A stretch of 64,000 nucleotides of DNA, taken from assembly GCF_009861505.1 (NCBI RefSeq), contig NZ_WTFT01000043.1, forward strand, positions 1 through 64,000. The letters run 5' to 3'. The notes below the pieces were generated by a model. It was not told the DNA's origin, did not search any database, and worked only from the letters and a program-made list of their open reading frames with translations. The translations under genes and the position numbers were made by a program. Below, piece after piece: positions 16,999-26,300 of this stretch; positions within the stretch are counted from its first letter, which is position 1, and every line of letters begins with the position of its first letter. The stretch is from Pseudomonas izuensis. GTDB taxonomy: Bacteria > Pseudomonadota > Gammaproteobacteria > Pseudomonadales > Pseudomonadaceae.

Positions 16999-17439
16999 TC
17001 AGGCTTGTGGGGTCTTGCGGAAGCCCACAGCCAGGCGGTTCCAGCTGTTGATGGTGCTGATGGCCACGGTCAGGTCGACCATTTCTTTGGGCGTGAACTG
17101 CGCGCTGACCACGTCGTAGTCTTCGTCCGGGGCGTGGGTCAGGCTGAGCTGGGTCAGGGATTCGGTCCACAGCAATGCAGCACGCTCGCGCTCGGTGAAG
17201 AACGGTGCCTCGCGCCAGGCCGTGACGGCGAACAGCCGGCGTGGAGTTTCGCCGCCCTTGATCGCATCGGCGGTGTGCATGTCGATGCAGAAAGCGCAGC
17301 CATTGATTTGCGAAGCGCGCAGCTTGACCAGCTCGATCAGGTTTTTTTCCAGTGGCAGTTTGGAAACGGCGGTTTCCAGGGCAATCATGGCCTTCAGGGC
17401 ATCAGGCGAAGCGGTGTAGAAATCGGTACGGGTTTGCAT
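16999..17439 (-). CDS. AhpD-like carboxymuconolactone decarboxylase family protein
   Basis: A 146-residue protein of the AhpD/CMD family. The redox pair C-x2-C is present in INGCAFCIDMHT, with the conserved His three residues further, which is the active site of AhpD-type peroxidases. The start at 17439 (MQTRTDFYTASPDALKAM) matches the usual family start; the longer frame is intergenic. Members reduce peroxides or act as thiol oxidoreductases in the cytoplasm; the actual reductant here is unknown. It stands alone between the efflux operon and the MscS channel gene. Confidence 0.88.
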   Translation of the reverse strand: MQTRTDFYTASPDALKAMIALETAVSKLPLEKNLIELVKLRASQINGCAFCIDMHTADAIKGGETPRRLFAVTAWREAPFFTERERAALLWTESLTQLSLTHAPDEDYDVVSAQFTPKEMVDLTVAISTINSWNRLAVGFRKTPQA

Positions 17440-17553
17440 GACGTGCTCCAGGGCAAGTGGGTGTGGACATACGTTAGTCCCGTGGGCGATTTGCACAAAT
17501 AGCCAATATGGGGGAAGTCGAGTAGGCCACTGGTCGAACCGAGGGTTTGACAT

Positions 17554-17582
17554 TGTAGGAGCGAGCTCTGCTCGCTCCTACA
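17554..17582. repeat. Single collapsed REP hairpin
   Basis: TGTAGGAGCGAGC-TCT-GCTCGCTCCTACA: a perfect 13-bp stem with a 3-base loop, equal to two REP halves joined with no spacer. It lies 33 bases beyond the MscS stop and may act as a transcript end or stabiliser. Confidence 0.85.
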
Positions 17583-17614
17583 GGGAACCGCGCAGCGGCC
17601 ATACTCTGCAAAAC

Positions 17615-19060
17615 TCAGCCCGTCCGCTTGAGCAACCACTGCAAAAACCCTTTCTTCTGCACCACCACCGGCACTTCCTGTGTCAATTCCTGCACTTTGT
17701 GCAGGCGGTAATCGAGCAAGGTCTTCATCGCGTCGTTGATGTCGTGCCGGGCTTCCAGGCACGGTCTGAGGTAGGCCTTTTCAATGCGGTAAAGCGTACA
17801 AGCCGTTTTCGCGGAAAACACGGCGGGCACCGAACTGTCGATCAGGATGCCGGCCTCGCCGATCACTTCCCCCGGCCCCATGCGCCCGGACTCCAGTGGC
17901 ATGCCGTGGCGGATCAATGAGACCGTGACCACTCCCGAATCGATGATAAACAAGTGATTGCTGACCTCCCCCGCCGCCAGGATCGTCTCCCCGGCGCGAA
18001 AGTTTTGCGGGGTCATGTTCTGGCTGAAGGTTTCTTTCTCTTCCTGGCGCAAGGTAGAGAAGATCGGCGAACTGTCGATCAACGCCCGCGCCCGTGACAG
18101 GCCGCTCGTCGGCGTGGGTTCCACACTCGACAACAGGCACACCCCGGATGCCCGCAAGTGCCGGTACGCCAGGTCATACAGTTGATTGCACACCGTGCGC
18201 TTTTCACTCATCTGGGCGACAAACCCGCTGATTTCGTATTCCACGCCGGCAGGGCTCGAACCTTTGAGCGCCACTTTCGGGCCTGGGTGATTCAACAGGA
18301 TGCGACAGCCCTGCATCGCCCGCTCCAGGGCATCGATCACGGTTTGCGGGCGCACATGGGGGCTGACCTGCAGACTGATCGAAACGCCGAACATATCGCT
18401 GGGCCGGCTGAAATTGGTGATCTTGGCCTTGGCGGCCAGTGAGTTGGGAATCACGATCATGCTGCCCTGGGAGGTTTGCAGCCGCGTGGCACGCCAATCG
18501 ATGTCGATGACCCGGCCTTCCGTGCCGTCGATGGCGATCCAGTCATCCAGTTGATAGGGTTTGGTGGTGTTCAGGACGATGCCGGAAAACACGTCGCTGA
18601 GGGTGCTTTGCAGCGCCAGGCCGACAATGATCGCCAAGGCGCCGGACGTCGCCAGTACGCCCTTGACCGGCAGATCGAGCACGTAGGCCAGGGCGGCGAT
18701 GACCGCGATCAGGAAAATCAACGCACCGAGCAGGTCCTGCAACAATCGCCCGGTGTGCCCCACACTTTGCATCATCGCTGCGCCGATCAGCACCGTCAGG
18801 GTACGCGCGGCGAATAACCACCAACCTATCTCCAACCCAGTGGCGGCCAGGTGCAGCGGCACGTTCTCAGCCCACGGCGCCTGCTCCAGCGGGTTCATGC
18901 CTTCGTTGAACAGCAGGACGCTGTACAACGAGAAAATCACCACCCGTACTAACAGTTTCCAGTTGTGGTGGTTGGCACCGATCAAGCGCCACAGCACCAG
19001 ATCGATCAGGATCAGGACCAGGGCGCAGATCAACGGGTGTTCGGCAAGCAACGACAGCAT
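17615..19060 (-). CDS. MscS-type mechanosensitive channel with cyclic nucleotide-binding domain
   Basis: A 481-residue inner-membrane protein. Four to five hydrophobic helices occupy about residues 1-165, ending in the MscS pore helix (GALAIIVGLALQSTLSDVFSGIVL), followed by the MscS beta domain (DDWIAIDGTEGRVIDIDWRA). The last 140 residues are a cyclic-nucleotide/Crp-type domain (FRAGETILAAGEVSNHLFIID, then the phosphate-binding cassette region with GPGEVIGEAGILIDSSVPAVFSAK). The start at 19060 has GGAG 7 bases ahead. The fusion suggests that a cyclic nucleotide adjusts channel opening, as in the bCNG subgroup of MscS proteins, where sensing of membrane tension is often lost. The cassette has an Ala-Val in place of the usual Arg-Thr/Ser after SSVP, so nucleotide binding is uncertain. 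Confidence 0.9.
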   Translation of the reverse strand: MLSLLAEHPLICALVLILIDLVLWRLIGANHHNWKLLVRVVIFSLYSVLLFNEGMNPLEQAPWAENVPLHLAATGLEIGWWLFAARTLTVLIGAAMMQSVGHTGRLLQDLLGALIFLIAVIAALAYVLDLPVKGVLATSGALAIIVGLALQSTLSDVFSGIVLNTTKPYQLDDWIAIDGTEGRVIDIDWRATRLQTSQGSMIVIPNSLAAKAKITNFSRPSDMFGVSISLQVSPHVRPQTVIDALERAMQGCRILLNHPGPKVALKGSSPAGVEYEISGFVAQMSEKRTVCNQLYDLAYRHLRASGVCLLSSVEPTPTSGLSRARALIDSSPIFSTLRQEEKETFSQNMTPQNFRAGETILAAGEVSNHLFIIDSGVVTVSLIRHGMPLESGRMGPGEVIGEAGILIDSSVPAVFSAKTACTLYRIEKAYLRPCLEARHDINDAMKTLLDYRLHKVQELTQEVPVVVQKKGFLQWLLKRTG

Positions 19061-19168
19061 CAAGCGGCTCCAGCACAGGACGATGAGCAAAAGATCGCAC
19101 ACATTGGGCACAGTGTAGGAGCAATTGATTTGGCTGGATAATCGCGTTTGGCCTGATACCGCAAATCC

Positions 19169-19253
19169 CTGTAGGAGCCGGCTTGCCGGCGAAGGCGCCT
19201 TGAGTCTTGCATCGGCAAGTTGGACGCCTTCACTGGCAAGCCAGCTCCTACAA
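19169..19253. repeat. REP pair (REPIN), GCCGGCTTGCCGGC variant
   Basis: CTGTAGGAGCCGGCTTGCCGGCGAAGGCG and its degenerate inverted copy CTTCACTGGCAAGCCAGCTCCTACA. This is a sequence variant distinct from the GCGAGCAGGC type and also seen at 57931-58021 and 31101-31160. Confidence 0.85.
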
Positions 19254-19274
19254 GGGGTTAAGCGTGTTGCCGGG

Positions 19275-19901
19275 TTATTTGCTGTTGGTCAGTGTGTTGT
19301 AGCTGGTCATCAGGTTGCGATAATCCGGGATGTGGTTGGAGAACAGCGTCGCCAGACCTTCCACGTCATTGCGCCAGTCGCGATGCAGCTCACAGGCCAG
19401 GCCGAACCAGGTCATCAATTGCGCGCCTGATTGGGACATGCGATCCCAGGCCGAGTGACGAGTCACTTCGTTGAAGGTACCGGAAGCGTCAGTGACCACG
19501 AACACATCAAAACCTTCGGCCAGGGCCGAGAGTGCCGGGAACGCCACGCATACTTCGGTCACTACGCCGGCGATGATCAGTTGTTTCTTGCCGGTGGCCT
19601 TGATCGCCTTGACGAAGTCTTCGTTATCCCAGGCATTGATCTGCCCAGGACGAGCGATGTACGGCGCATTCGGGAACAGTGCCTTGAGTTCGGGCACCAG
19701 CGGGCCGTTGGGCCCGGTTTCGAAACTGGTGGTGAGAACCGTCGGCAACTTGAAGTATTTGGCCAGGTCGGCCAGGGCCAACACATTGTTCTTGAAGCGA
19801 TCCGGTTCAATGTCCCGCACCAGCGACAGCAGCCCCGCCTGATGATCCACCAACAGAACGGCGGCGTTATCCTTGTCGAGACGTTTGTAAGAAGTTGTCA
19901 T
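19275..19901 (-). CDS. ycaC: YcaC-like isochorismatase-family hydrolase
   Basis: A 208-residue cytoplasmic hydrolase of the cysteine-hydrolase (isochorismatase) superfamily. Catalytic triad elements are visible: Asp in LLVDHQAGLL, Lys in the KATGKK region and Cys in GVVTEVCVAFPA. The protein is close in pattern to E. coli YcaC, an octameric enzyme whose physiological substrate is unsettled. A decayed relative lies 56 bases upstream on the same strand (19958-20345) and a pirin gene beyond it, with a divergent LysR regulator; such YcaC/pirin/LysR groupings are common in pseudomonads, and the LysR probably controls them. Confidence 0.9.
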   Translation of the reverse strand: MTTSYKRLDKDNAAVLLVDHQAGLLSLVRDIEPDRFKNNVLALADLAKYFKLPTVLTTSFETGPNGPLVPELKALFPNAPYIARPGQINAWDNEDFVKAIKATGKKQLIIAGVVTEVCVAFPALSALAEGFDVFVVTDASGTFNEVTRHSAWDRMSQSGAQLMTWFGLACELHRDWRNDVEGLATLFSNHIPDYRNLMTSYNTLTNSK

Positions 19902-19957
19902 GGCAGTAGTCCTCGCGTGTTATCGATGCCGAGTGGAAATCGGCGTGGGGTACCCGG

Positions 19958-20345
19958 TTAGCGCTGGGAATCCAGCACTTCGTGTTCATTCGCCACTTGC
20001 TGAGCCTTGAGGTAGCTCTCGATCAGCAATTGATAATGCGGCATGGCCTGGGCATAGACAGCGGCCCACTGCTCGGCGTCCGGACGGTTCCACGAGCCTT
20101 GCAGCTCAGAGAGCGTAGCCATAATGTCGATTGGCACCACCCCGGCCTGGGACAAGCGGGCAATTGTCAGATCAGTGGCCAATTTCGAGTGGTTGCCGGA
20201 AGCATCGACCACCGCAAACACCTTGTAGCCTTCATGCACGGCGGCGATGGACGGGAACGCCAGGGTTTTCTTGCCGGTGGTTTTCACTGCCGCGTGAAAC
20301 ACCGCGTTGTCCCAAGCATTGATTTCACCCTTGCGCGCCTGGCCG
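19958..20345 (-). pseudogene. Decayed isochorismatase-family hydrolase
   Basis: The readable part (RKGEINAWDNAVF, then 110 residues to the stop) aligns with the C-terminal half of YcaC-type hydrolases. The first 90 or so residues with the catalytic Asp are gone. Compared with the intact neighbour, the segment between TGKK and AFP is also missing about 10 residues: KKQLIIAGVVTEVCVAFPAL in the neighbour against KKTLAFPSI here. The lost piece carries the catalytic Cys. The remaining frame is open and begins with a GTG at 20302, but a working enzyme is not possible. It is a remnant between ycaC and the pirin gene. Confidence 0.8.
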
Positions 20346-20396
20346 GAAAACCGGCCTACACATCCTGTGTAGAGCGGGTGATTGAAGCGCGATCGA

Positions 20397-21263
20397 TCAG
20401 CCGTGCATCTGACCGAAACGACCGGACTGAAAATCGGCGAAGGCCTGGTGGATTTCCTGCTCGGTGTTCATCACGAATGGACCATGACCGACGATCGGCT
20501 CGTCAATTGGCTCGCCGCTGAGCAACAGCACCACCGCGTCCTCACTGGACTCAAGGGTCAACTGATCGCCTTTGCGGTCGAACAGCGCCAACTGCCCCTG
20601 GCGCACCGATTCCAGGCCATTGACCTGAACCGAGCCGCGCAGGACCACCAGCGCCGTGTTGCGCCCTTCATGCAGATCAAGCGTGAGCAATTTGCCGGCA
20701 TTCAGACGGATGTCCCAGACATCGACCGGGGTAAAGGTGCGCGCCGGTCCGGTGTGACCGTCGAACTCACCGGCGATCAAGCGCAGGCTGCCGGCGTTGT
20801 CTTTGAGCGCGATGCCCGGAATGTCGCCATCCAGAATGGTCTGGTAGCCGGCATCGGCCATTTTGTCCTTGGCCGGCAGGTTGACCCACAGCTGCACCAT
20901 TTCCAGGGTGCCGCCGGTTTTGGCGAAACCTTCGGAGTGGAACTCTTCATGGAGAATGCCCGAGGCCGCGGTCATCCATTGCACGTCGCCAGGGCCGATC
21001 TTGCCGCCGCTGCCGGTGGAGTCACGGTGCTCCAGTTCGCCTTTGTAAACGATAGTCACGGTTTCGAAGCCACGGTGCGGATGCTGACCAACGCCACGTC
21101 GTTCGGTTGTCGGCGTGAATTCGGCGGGACCGGCGTGGTCCAGCAGCAAAAACGGGCTGATGTGTTTGCCCAGGTTGTCGTAGGAAAACAGCGTGCGCAC
21201 CGGGAAACCGTCGCCGACCCAATGGGTCCGTGGGCTGGTATAGATACCGATGATGTTTTTCAT
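20397..21263 (-). CDS. Pirin family protein
   Basis: A 288-residue bicupin. The metal-binding motif of the N-terminal cupin is visible as HPHRGFETVTIV, with a following His in EHRDSTG and the ILHEEF segment; these are the pirin signature elements. The start at 21263 (MKNIIGIYTSPRTHWVGDG) is the usual family start. Some bacterial pirins are quercetinases, others modulate pyruvate dehydrogenase or stress responses; the role here is open. It is divergent from a LysR regulator gene with about 107 bases between starts and lies upstream of the two YcaC-type genes. Confidence 0.9.
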   Translation of the reverse strand: MKNIIGIYTSPRTHWVGDGFPVRTLFSYDNLGKHISPFLLLDHAGPAEFTPTTERRGVGQHPHRGFETVTIVYKGELEHRDSTGSGGKIGPGDVQWMTAASGILHEEFHSEGFAKTGGTLEMVQLWVNLPAKDKMADAGYQTILDGDIPGIALKDNAGSLRLIAGEFDGHTGPARTFTPVDVWDIRLNAGKLLTLDLHEGRNTALVVLRGSVQVNGLESVRQGQLALFDRKGDQLTLESSEDAVVLLLSGEPIDEPIVGHGPFVMNTEQEIHQAFADFQSGRFGQMHG

Positions 21264-21370
21264 GGTGCCTCCAAATAAGGTGAGTAAAGCCATGGACAAA
21301 GCTTAAAACCGTGACCTTTTCTGCACTAGACTGCAAAAATCAGCCTTAGCGTTCTATTTGGAGAACGACG

Positions 21371-22276
21371 GTGGAAGACCTCAACACCCTCTATTACTTC
21401 ACCCAAGTGGTGGAACATCATGGTTTCGCCGCGGCCGGGCGGGCGCTGGACATGCCCAAGTCCAAGCTCAGCCGACGCATAGCCGAGCTTGAAGAACGCC
21501 TGGGCGTGCGCCTGCTCAATCGCACCAGCCGCCATTGTTCGTTGACCGAAATCGGCCAGGCCTATTACCAGCGTTGCCTGGCCATGCGGGTGGAAGCAGA
21601 AAGCGCCGCCGAACTGATCGAACGCAATCGCTCCGAGCCCCAGGGCCTGGTGCGCATCAGTTGCCCGACGGCGTTGCTCAACACCTGGGTCGGGCCGATG
21701 CTGACCCGCTACATGCTCAAATACCCGCTGGTGGAATTGTTCATCGAAAGCACCAACCGCCGGGTCGACCTGATCCACGAAGGCTTCGACATTGCCCTGC
21801 GGGTACGTTTTCCGCCGCTGGAAAACACCGACCTGGTGATGAAGGTATTGGGCAACAGCACCCAGAGCGTAGTCGGCAGTCCGGTGTTCGCCGAAGGTTT
21901 ATCGACACCGCCATCGCCAGCCGACCTCAGCGGCTTACCCAGCCTGCATTGGGGCGCGGCGCAGCGTGAATATCAGTGGGAATTGTTGGGTGCCGAGGGT
22001 GCCAGCGCGGTGATTCGCCATGCGCCAAGGATGGTCACCGATGACCTGTTGGCATTACGTCACGCGGCCATCGCCGGGGTCGGCATCGCCCACCTGCCCA
22101 GCGTGGTGGTGCGCGACGACATCGCCGCCGGGCGCCTGGTGGAACTGGTGCCGGGCTGGGCGCCGAAGAGCGGGATCATCCATGCGATTTTCCCGTCGCG
22201 CCGTGGGTTGCTGCCGTCGGTACGGACCTTGATCGACTTTCTTGGGGAAGAGTTCACCCGCAGTGATATTGCTTAG
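21371..22276 (+). CDS. LysR-family transcriptional regulator
   Basis: A 301-residue regulator with the usual N-terminal winged helix-turn-helix (LNTLYYFTQVVEHHGFAAAGRALDMPKSKLSRRI in pattern) and a C-terminal effector domain. The start is GTG at 21371 with GGAG 7 bases upstream. It is divergent from the pirin gene, and by the usual LysR logic it should control pirin and perhaps ycaC. The protein resembles the DsdC-less CrgA/AaeR-like subgroup found beside pirins, but the inducer is unknown. Confidence 0.9.
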   Translation: MEDLNTLYYFTQVVEHHGFAAAGRALDMPKSKLSRRIAELEERLGVRLLNRTSRHCSLTEIGQAYYQRCLAMRVEAESAAELIERNRSEPQGLVRISCPTALLNTWVGPMLTRYMLKYPLVELFIESTNRRVDLIHEGFDIALRVRFPPLENTDLVMKVLGNSTQSVVGSPVFAEGLSTPPSPADLSGLPSLHWGAAQREYQWELLGAEGASAVIRHAPRMVTDDLLALRHAAIAGVGIAHLPSVVVRDDIAAGRLVELVPGWAPKSGIIHAIFPSRRGLLPSVRTLIDFLGEEFTRSDIA

Positions 22277-22300
22277 GGGGTAAGGCTTCAAACCGAGTCG

Positions 22301-22380
22301 CCTCCTTCGCGAGCAAGCCCGCTCCCACATTGGATTGCGTTTCCCCCTGTGGGAGCGGGCTTGCTCGCGAAGGCGTCAGA
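22301..22380. repeat. REP pair (REPIN)
   Basis: CCTTCGCGAGCAAGCCCGCTCCCACA and its inverted copy TGTGGGAGCGGGCTTGCTCGCGAAGG flank about 20 bases after the LysR gene. Confidence 0.9.
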
Positions 22381-22519
22381 CCAGGCACCATCAATATTCC
22401 TGACTGCTCCCCCGATTCTTGACTTGCGGTAAACATTGCTTTGCCAGTCCAGCGGTTTTTCTCACGGATGCAGGCGCGGATACTCGCGCTCATTCCCACG
22501 GCAACCTCTGGAGTCATTC

Positions 22520-23323
22520 ATGTCTATCCCCGCATTCGGTCTGGGCACCTTTCGCTTGCAAGGCCAGGTGGTCATCGATTCGGTCAGCACCGGCCTGGAA
22601 CTGGGCTACCGGGCCATCGACACCGCGCAAATCTACGAAAACGAAGCTGACGTCGGCGAAGCCATCGCAGCCAGTGGCGTCGCCCGTGAAAAACTGTTCA
22701 TCACCAGCAAGATCTGGGTCGCCAACTTCGCCGGGGATCGCCTGATCGAAAGCCTCAAGGAAAGCCTGCAAAAACTGCGGACCGACTATCTGGACCTGAC
22801 CCTGATCCACTGGCCATCGCCGGAGGATCAGGTGCCGGTCGCAGAGTTCATGGGCGCCCTGCTCGAAGCCAAGCGCCTGGGCCTGACCCGTCAGATCGGC
22901 GTGTCCAACTTCACCGTCGACTTGATGAAACAAGCCATCGCCGCCATCGGTGCCGAGCACATTGCTACCAACCAGATCGAGTTGCATCCGTACCTGCAAA
23001 ACCGCAAGGTCGTCGAGTTCGCGCATAGCCAGGGCATCCAGATCACTTCGTACATGACACTGGCCTACGGCGAAGTGCTCAAGGACCCGGTCATTGCCCG
23101 GATCGCCGACCGCCTGCAAGCGACTGCGGCACAAGTCACTCTGGCCTGGGCCATGCAATTGGGGCACGCGGTGATTCCGTCCTCCACCCAACGCGCCAAC
23201 CTCGCCAGCAACCTCAAGGCCAGCGCCATGAAATTGAGCGACGCCGACATGGCGTTGATCGCCGGTCTGGATCGGGGCCATCGCCTGACCAGCCCGAAAG
23301 GTATCGCACCGATCTGGGACTGA
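22520..23323 (+). CDS. dkgB: Aldo/keto reductase, 2,5-diketo-D-gluconate reductase B type
   Basis: A 267-residue NADPH-dependent reductase of the AKR family. The catalytic tetrad is readable: Asp in GYRAIDTAQIYENE (Asp and Tyr), Lys in LFITSKIWV and His in LTLIHWPSPED. The C-terminal cofactor-binding segment VIPSSTQRANLASNL is also present. The start at 22520 has CTGGAG about 7 bases upstream. Size and pattern fit DkgB/YafB. The enzyme reduces 2,5-diketogluconate, methylglyoxal or similar carbonyls. It stands alone, convergent with the sensor kinase gene (2 bases between the stops). Confidence 0.88.
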   Translation: MSIPAFGLGTFRLQGQVVIDSVSTGLELGYRAIDTAQIYENEADVGEAIAASGVAREKLFITSKIWVANFAGDRLIESLKESLQKLRTDYLDLTLIHWPSPEDQVPVAEFMGALLEAKRLGLTRQIGVSNFTVDLMKQAIAAIGAEHIATNQIELHPYLQNRKVVEFAHSQGIQITSYMTLAYGEVLKDPVIARIADRLQATAAQVTLAWAMQLGHAVIPSSTQRANLASNLKASAMKLSDADMALIAGLDRGHRLTSPKGIAPIWD

Positions 23324-23325
23324 CC

Positions 23326-26300
23326 TCAGCTCCGCTCGAGACTGTGGTCCAGGCGGGTCATGGCTTGATGCAACTGATCGACGGCGGCGTCGATCAGTGA
23401 GGCATCCCCCCTACCGCATGCATGCTCCAGTTGCTCACAACACTCGACCAGATTCTGCGCCCGGACCATCTGCGCCCCGCCCTTGATACGGTGCGCCAGG
23501 TCCTGCAAACCGTGGTAATCGCCACGGGCATGAGCTTGCAGCAGGCGCTCGCGGTCATCGCGATTGGTCACGGCCAGATCGCTCAACAGCTGAGTGATCA
23601 GTTCATCGTCGGCCCCCGTGAATTTGCGCAGCCCGCTCAAGTCGATTTCGGGGGAAGGCAATGGGGTCACGCCTGCCGGTTCGCTGGAGAATCTCGAGGC
23701 CAACCATGCGCTCAAGTCGACCAGCCGGATCGGCTTGAACAGGCAGTCGTCCATGCCGGCTTCAATGCAACGTACTTTTTCCTCGGGTCGTGCATTGGCG
23801 GTAAAGCCCAGGATCACCGTTCGCTCCCCCACTTCAAACCGCTCCTCATCGCGGATCGCTCCCGCCAGTTCATAACCACTGACCTTCGGCATGTTGCAGT
23901 CGGTGATGACCAGATCGAAGGCCTGTTCACGCCATTGTTCGAAACCTTGCTGGCCATCCTCCGCGACCTGTACCTGATGCCCCAAATAACTCAATTGCCG
24001 CGAAAGCAATTCGCGATTGGGTAGGTAATCGTCGACCACCAGAATGCTCAAGGGGCGAACCTGCGATTTCTCCTGCAGCATTTCAATGTCGGGCAAAGGT
24101 TGCAACGCATCCAGTTCAAGGCTGATATCCACCCGGGTGCCGCGCCCCAGAGAGCTGTCGAGCCGCAAGTTCCCCCCCATCATTTCGCACAACGTTCGAC
24201 TGATCACCAACCCCAAGCCGGAACCCTGGCGGGGTGATTGCTGGCTGTTCCCCGCCTGCACGAACGGGCTGAACAGCCGTTGCTGGTCATAGGCGCTGAT
24301 GCCGATGCCGCTGTCCTCGATGCATACCGTGACGGCAAGACGGTCCGGCGGCGCCGGCACCACACGCAAGCACAGGCTGACCTCGCCTTCGTGGGTGAAC
24401 TTGATCGCATTGCTCAGCAGATTGGACAGCACCTGCTTCAAGCGGGTGGCGTCGACCAGCACATCGCGGTCGCTGTGCTCACCCAGTTCCACCTGCCATC
24501 GCAGGTTCTTCTGCCGTGCCAGGCCTTCGAAAACCCGGCACACCGACATCACCAACGCCTGCAGATTGGCCCGCTCCGGCGACAGCGACAGATGCCCGGA
24601 CTCGATACGGGCGATGTCCAGAATGTCGCCAATCAATGCCAGCAGCTGTTGCCCGGCCTTGGACGCCACCTCGATGGCCGCACGGTCGGTAACGCCCTCC
24701 TCGGCCCTTTTCTGCGCCAGTTCAAGCATGCCCAACAGGGCGTTCATCGGCGTGCGGATCTCATGGCTCATGGTGGCCAGGAACGTGGTCTTGGCGCGGT
24801 TGGCATCGTCTGCGGCGTCCTTGGCCTCCTGCAGTTGCCCCAGCAGTTGCTGGCGCAAACGAATCTGCCGACGCTGCCAGGCGATCCCGGCCAAGGCTAG
24901 CAACAGCAGGAAGCCGGCCGCGGCGAACGTCTGAAAAATGGTGTCTCGGTGACGCAGCCAAACGCTTTGCTCCACCATCAGGTCATTGCGCCAAAGTTGC
25001 CTCAGTTCTTCGATTTCTTCAGGGGGGATACTGAGCAACGCCTTGTCCAGGATCGAATGCAGCTCGGTCGCCTCGCGACTGGTCGCCAGGGTACTGCGGG
25101 CGGGATCGATGCCCACGGCGCTGGTCACTTGCAGGCGATCGCGGTATTGCCGGGAAATCAGGTAACGGGCGCTGATCAACGAATTGATACTGCCATCGGC
25201 CTTGCCCTGGGCAACCATTTCCATGGCATCCGCCGACAGGGGCGCATCCACACTGCGAATCAGCGGGAAGTGTTGCCGAACGAACTCGCCGGCAATGTTG
25301 CCATGGGTCATTGCCAGGGTTTTTCCCGCCATCTCTTCGAGGGTTCTGGGGCTGTCGGGCGCCACGCGAGTCACCAGCACGGAAGGACTGCTCAGGAATG
25401 GCCGGGTAAACAGCAGGTCCTCTTCACGCCGGGTACTGAGGCCAATCCCGGCCAGCACGTCGACCTCGCCGCTCTTGATGCCGTTGACCATGTCCGTAAC
25501 CGACCGCATGGCCCGGATGTCGAATTGCAACCCGGTGCGCAGACTGATTTTCGTCAGCACATCGACGCCGATACCGCGAAACTTGCCATCGCTGTCGATG
25601 AAGGTGATCGGCGGGATATTGTCGTTGATCGCCACGCTCACACGGGGGTGTCGGTCGAGCCAGCGTTGTTCGGCCACGCTCAATTGCAGTGATTTCGTAC
25701 CCGGCATCGACGCCCCGTTCGCCCCCCACCGCCGCAGAATGTTCATCTGTTCATTGGCCGGGATCGCCGCCAACGCCTGGTTGACGATGCGCAGCAGCCG
25801 CCGGTTGTCGCGGCTCAGGGCAAAGGCGAAGTGACCGGGTTCCATGGGTGAAAAGTCGGCCAGCACGACGTTATTGAGATAGTTTTTGCTGATCAGGTAG
25901 TGGGCAGAGAGCGCGTCACCCAAAAAGACATCCGCCTGACCGAAAGCCACCGCCCCCACGGCTGCAAGGGTCGAGGGGTAAAGCTGAACATCAGTCTCGG
26001 GATAGAACTGTTTTACGCTGTGTTCAGGCAGGTAGTGGTACACCATCGCCAGGCGCTTGCCTGCCAACGTCGGGTCCGGCACATTCGGCAAATCGGTTCG
26101 TGTCACCAGTACTGGTTGATCGACGGCATAGGCGCTGGACATCTGTAGCTGTGGATCCTGTGCCTCATACCGGTTGGCTGTTCCCAGCAGGTCCGCATTC
26201 CCTTGCTTGAGCGTCCGGATTGCCTCCTCTCGCGACGTAAGGCGCCGCACCTGAACCTCCACCTGTAACAACTGACCGAGCAGACCGGCATAGTCCGCCG

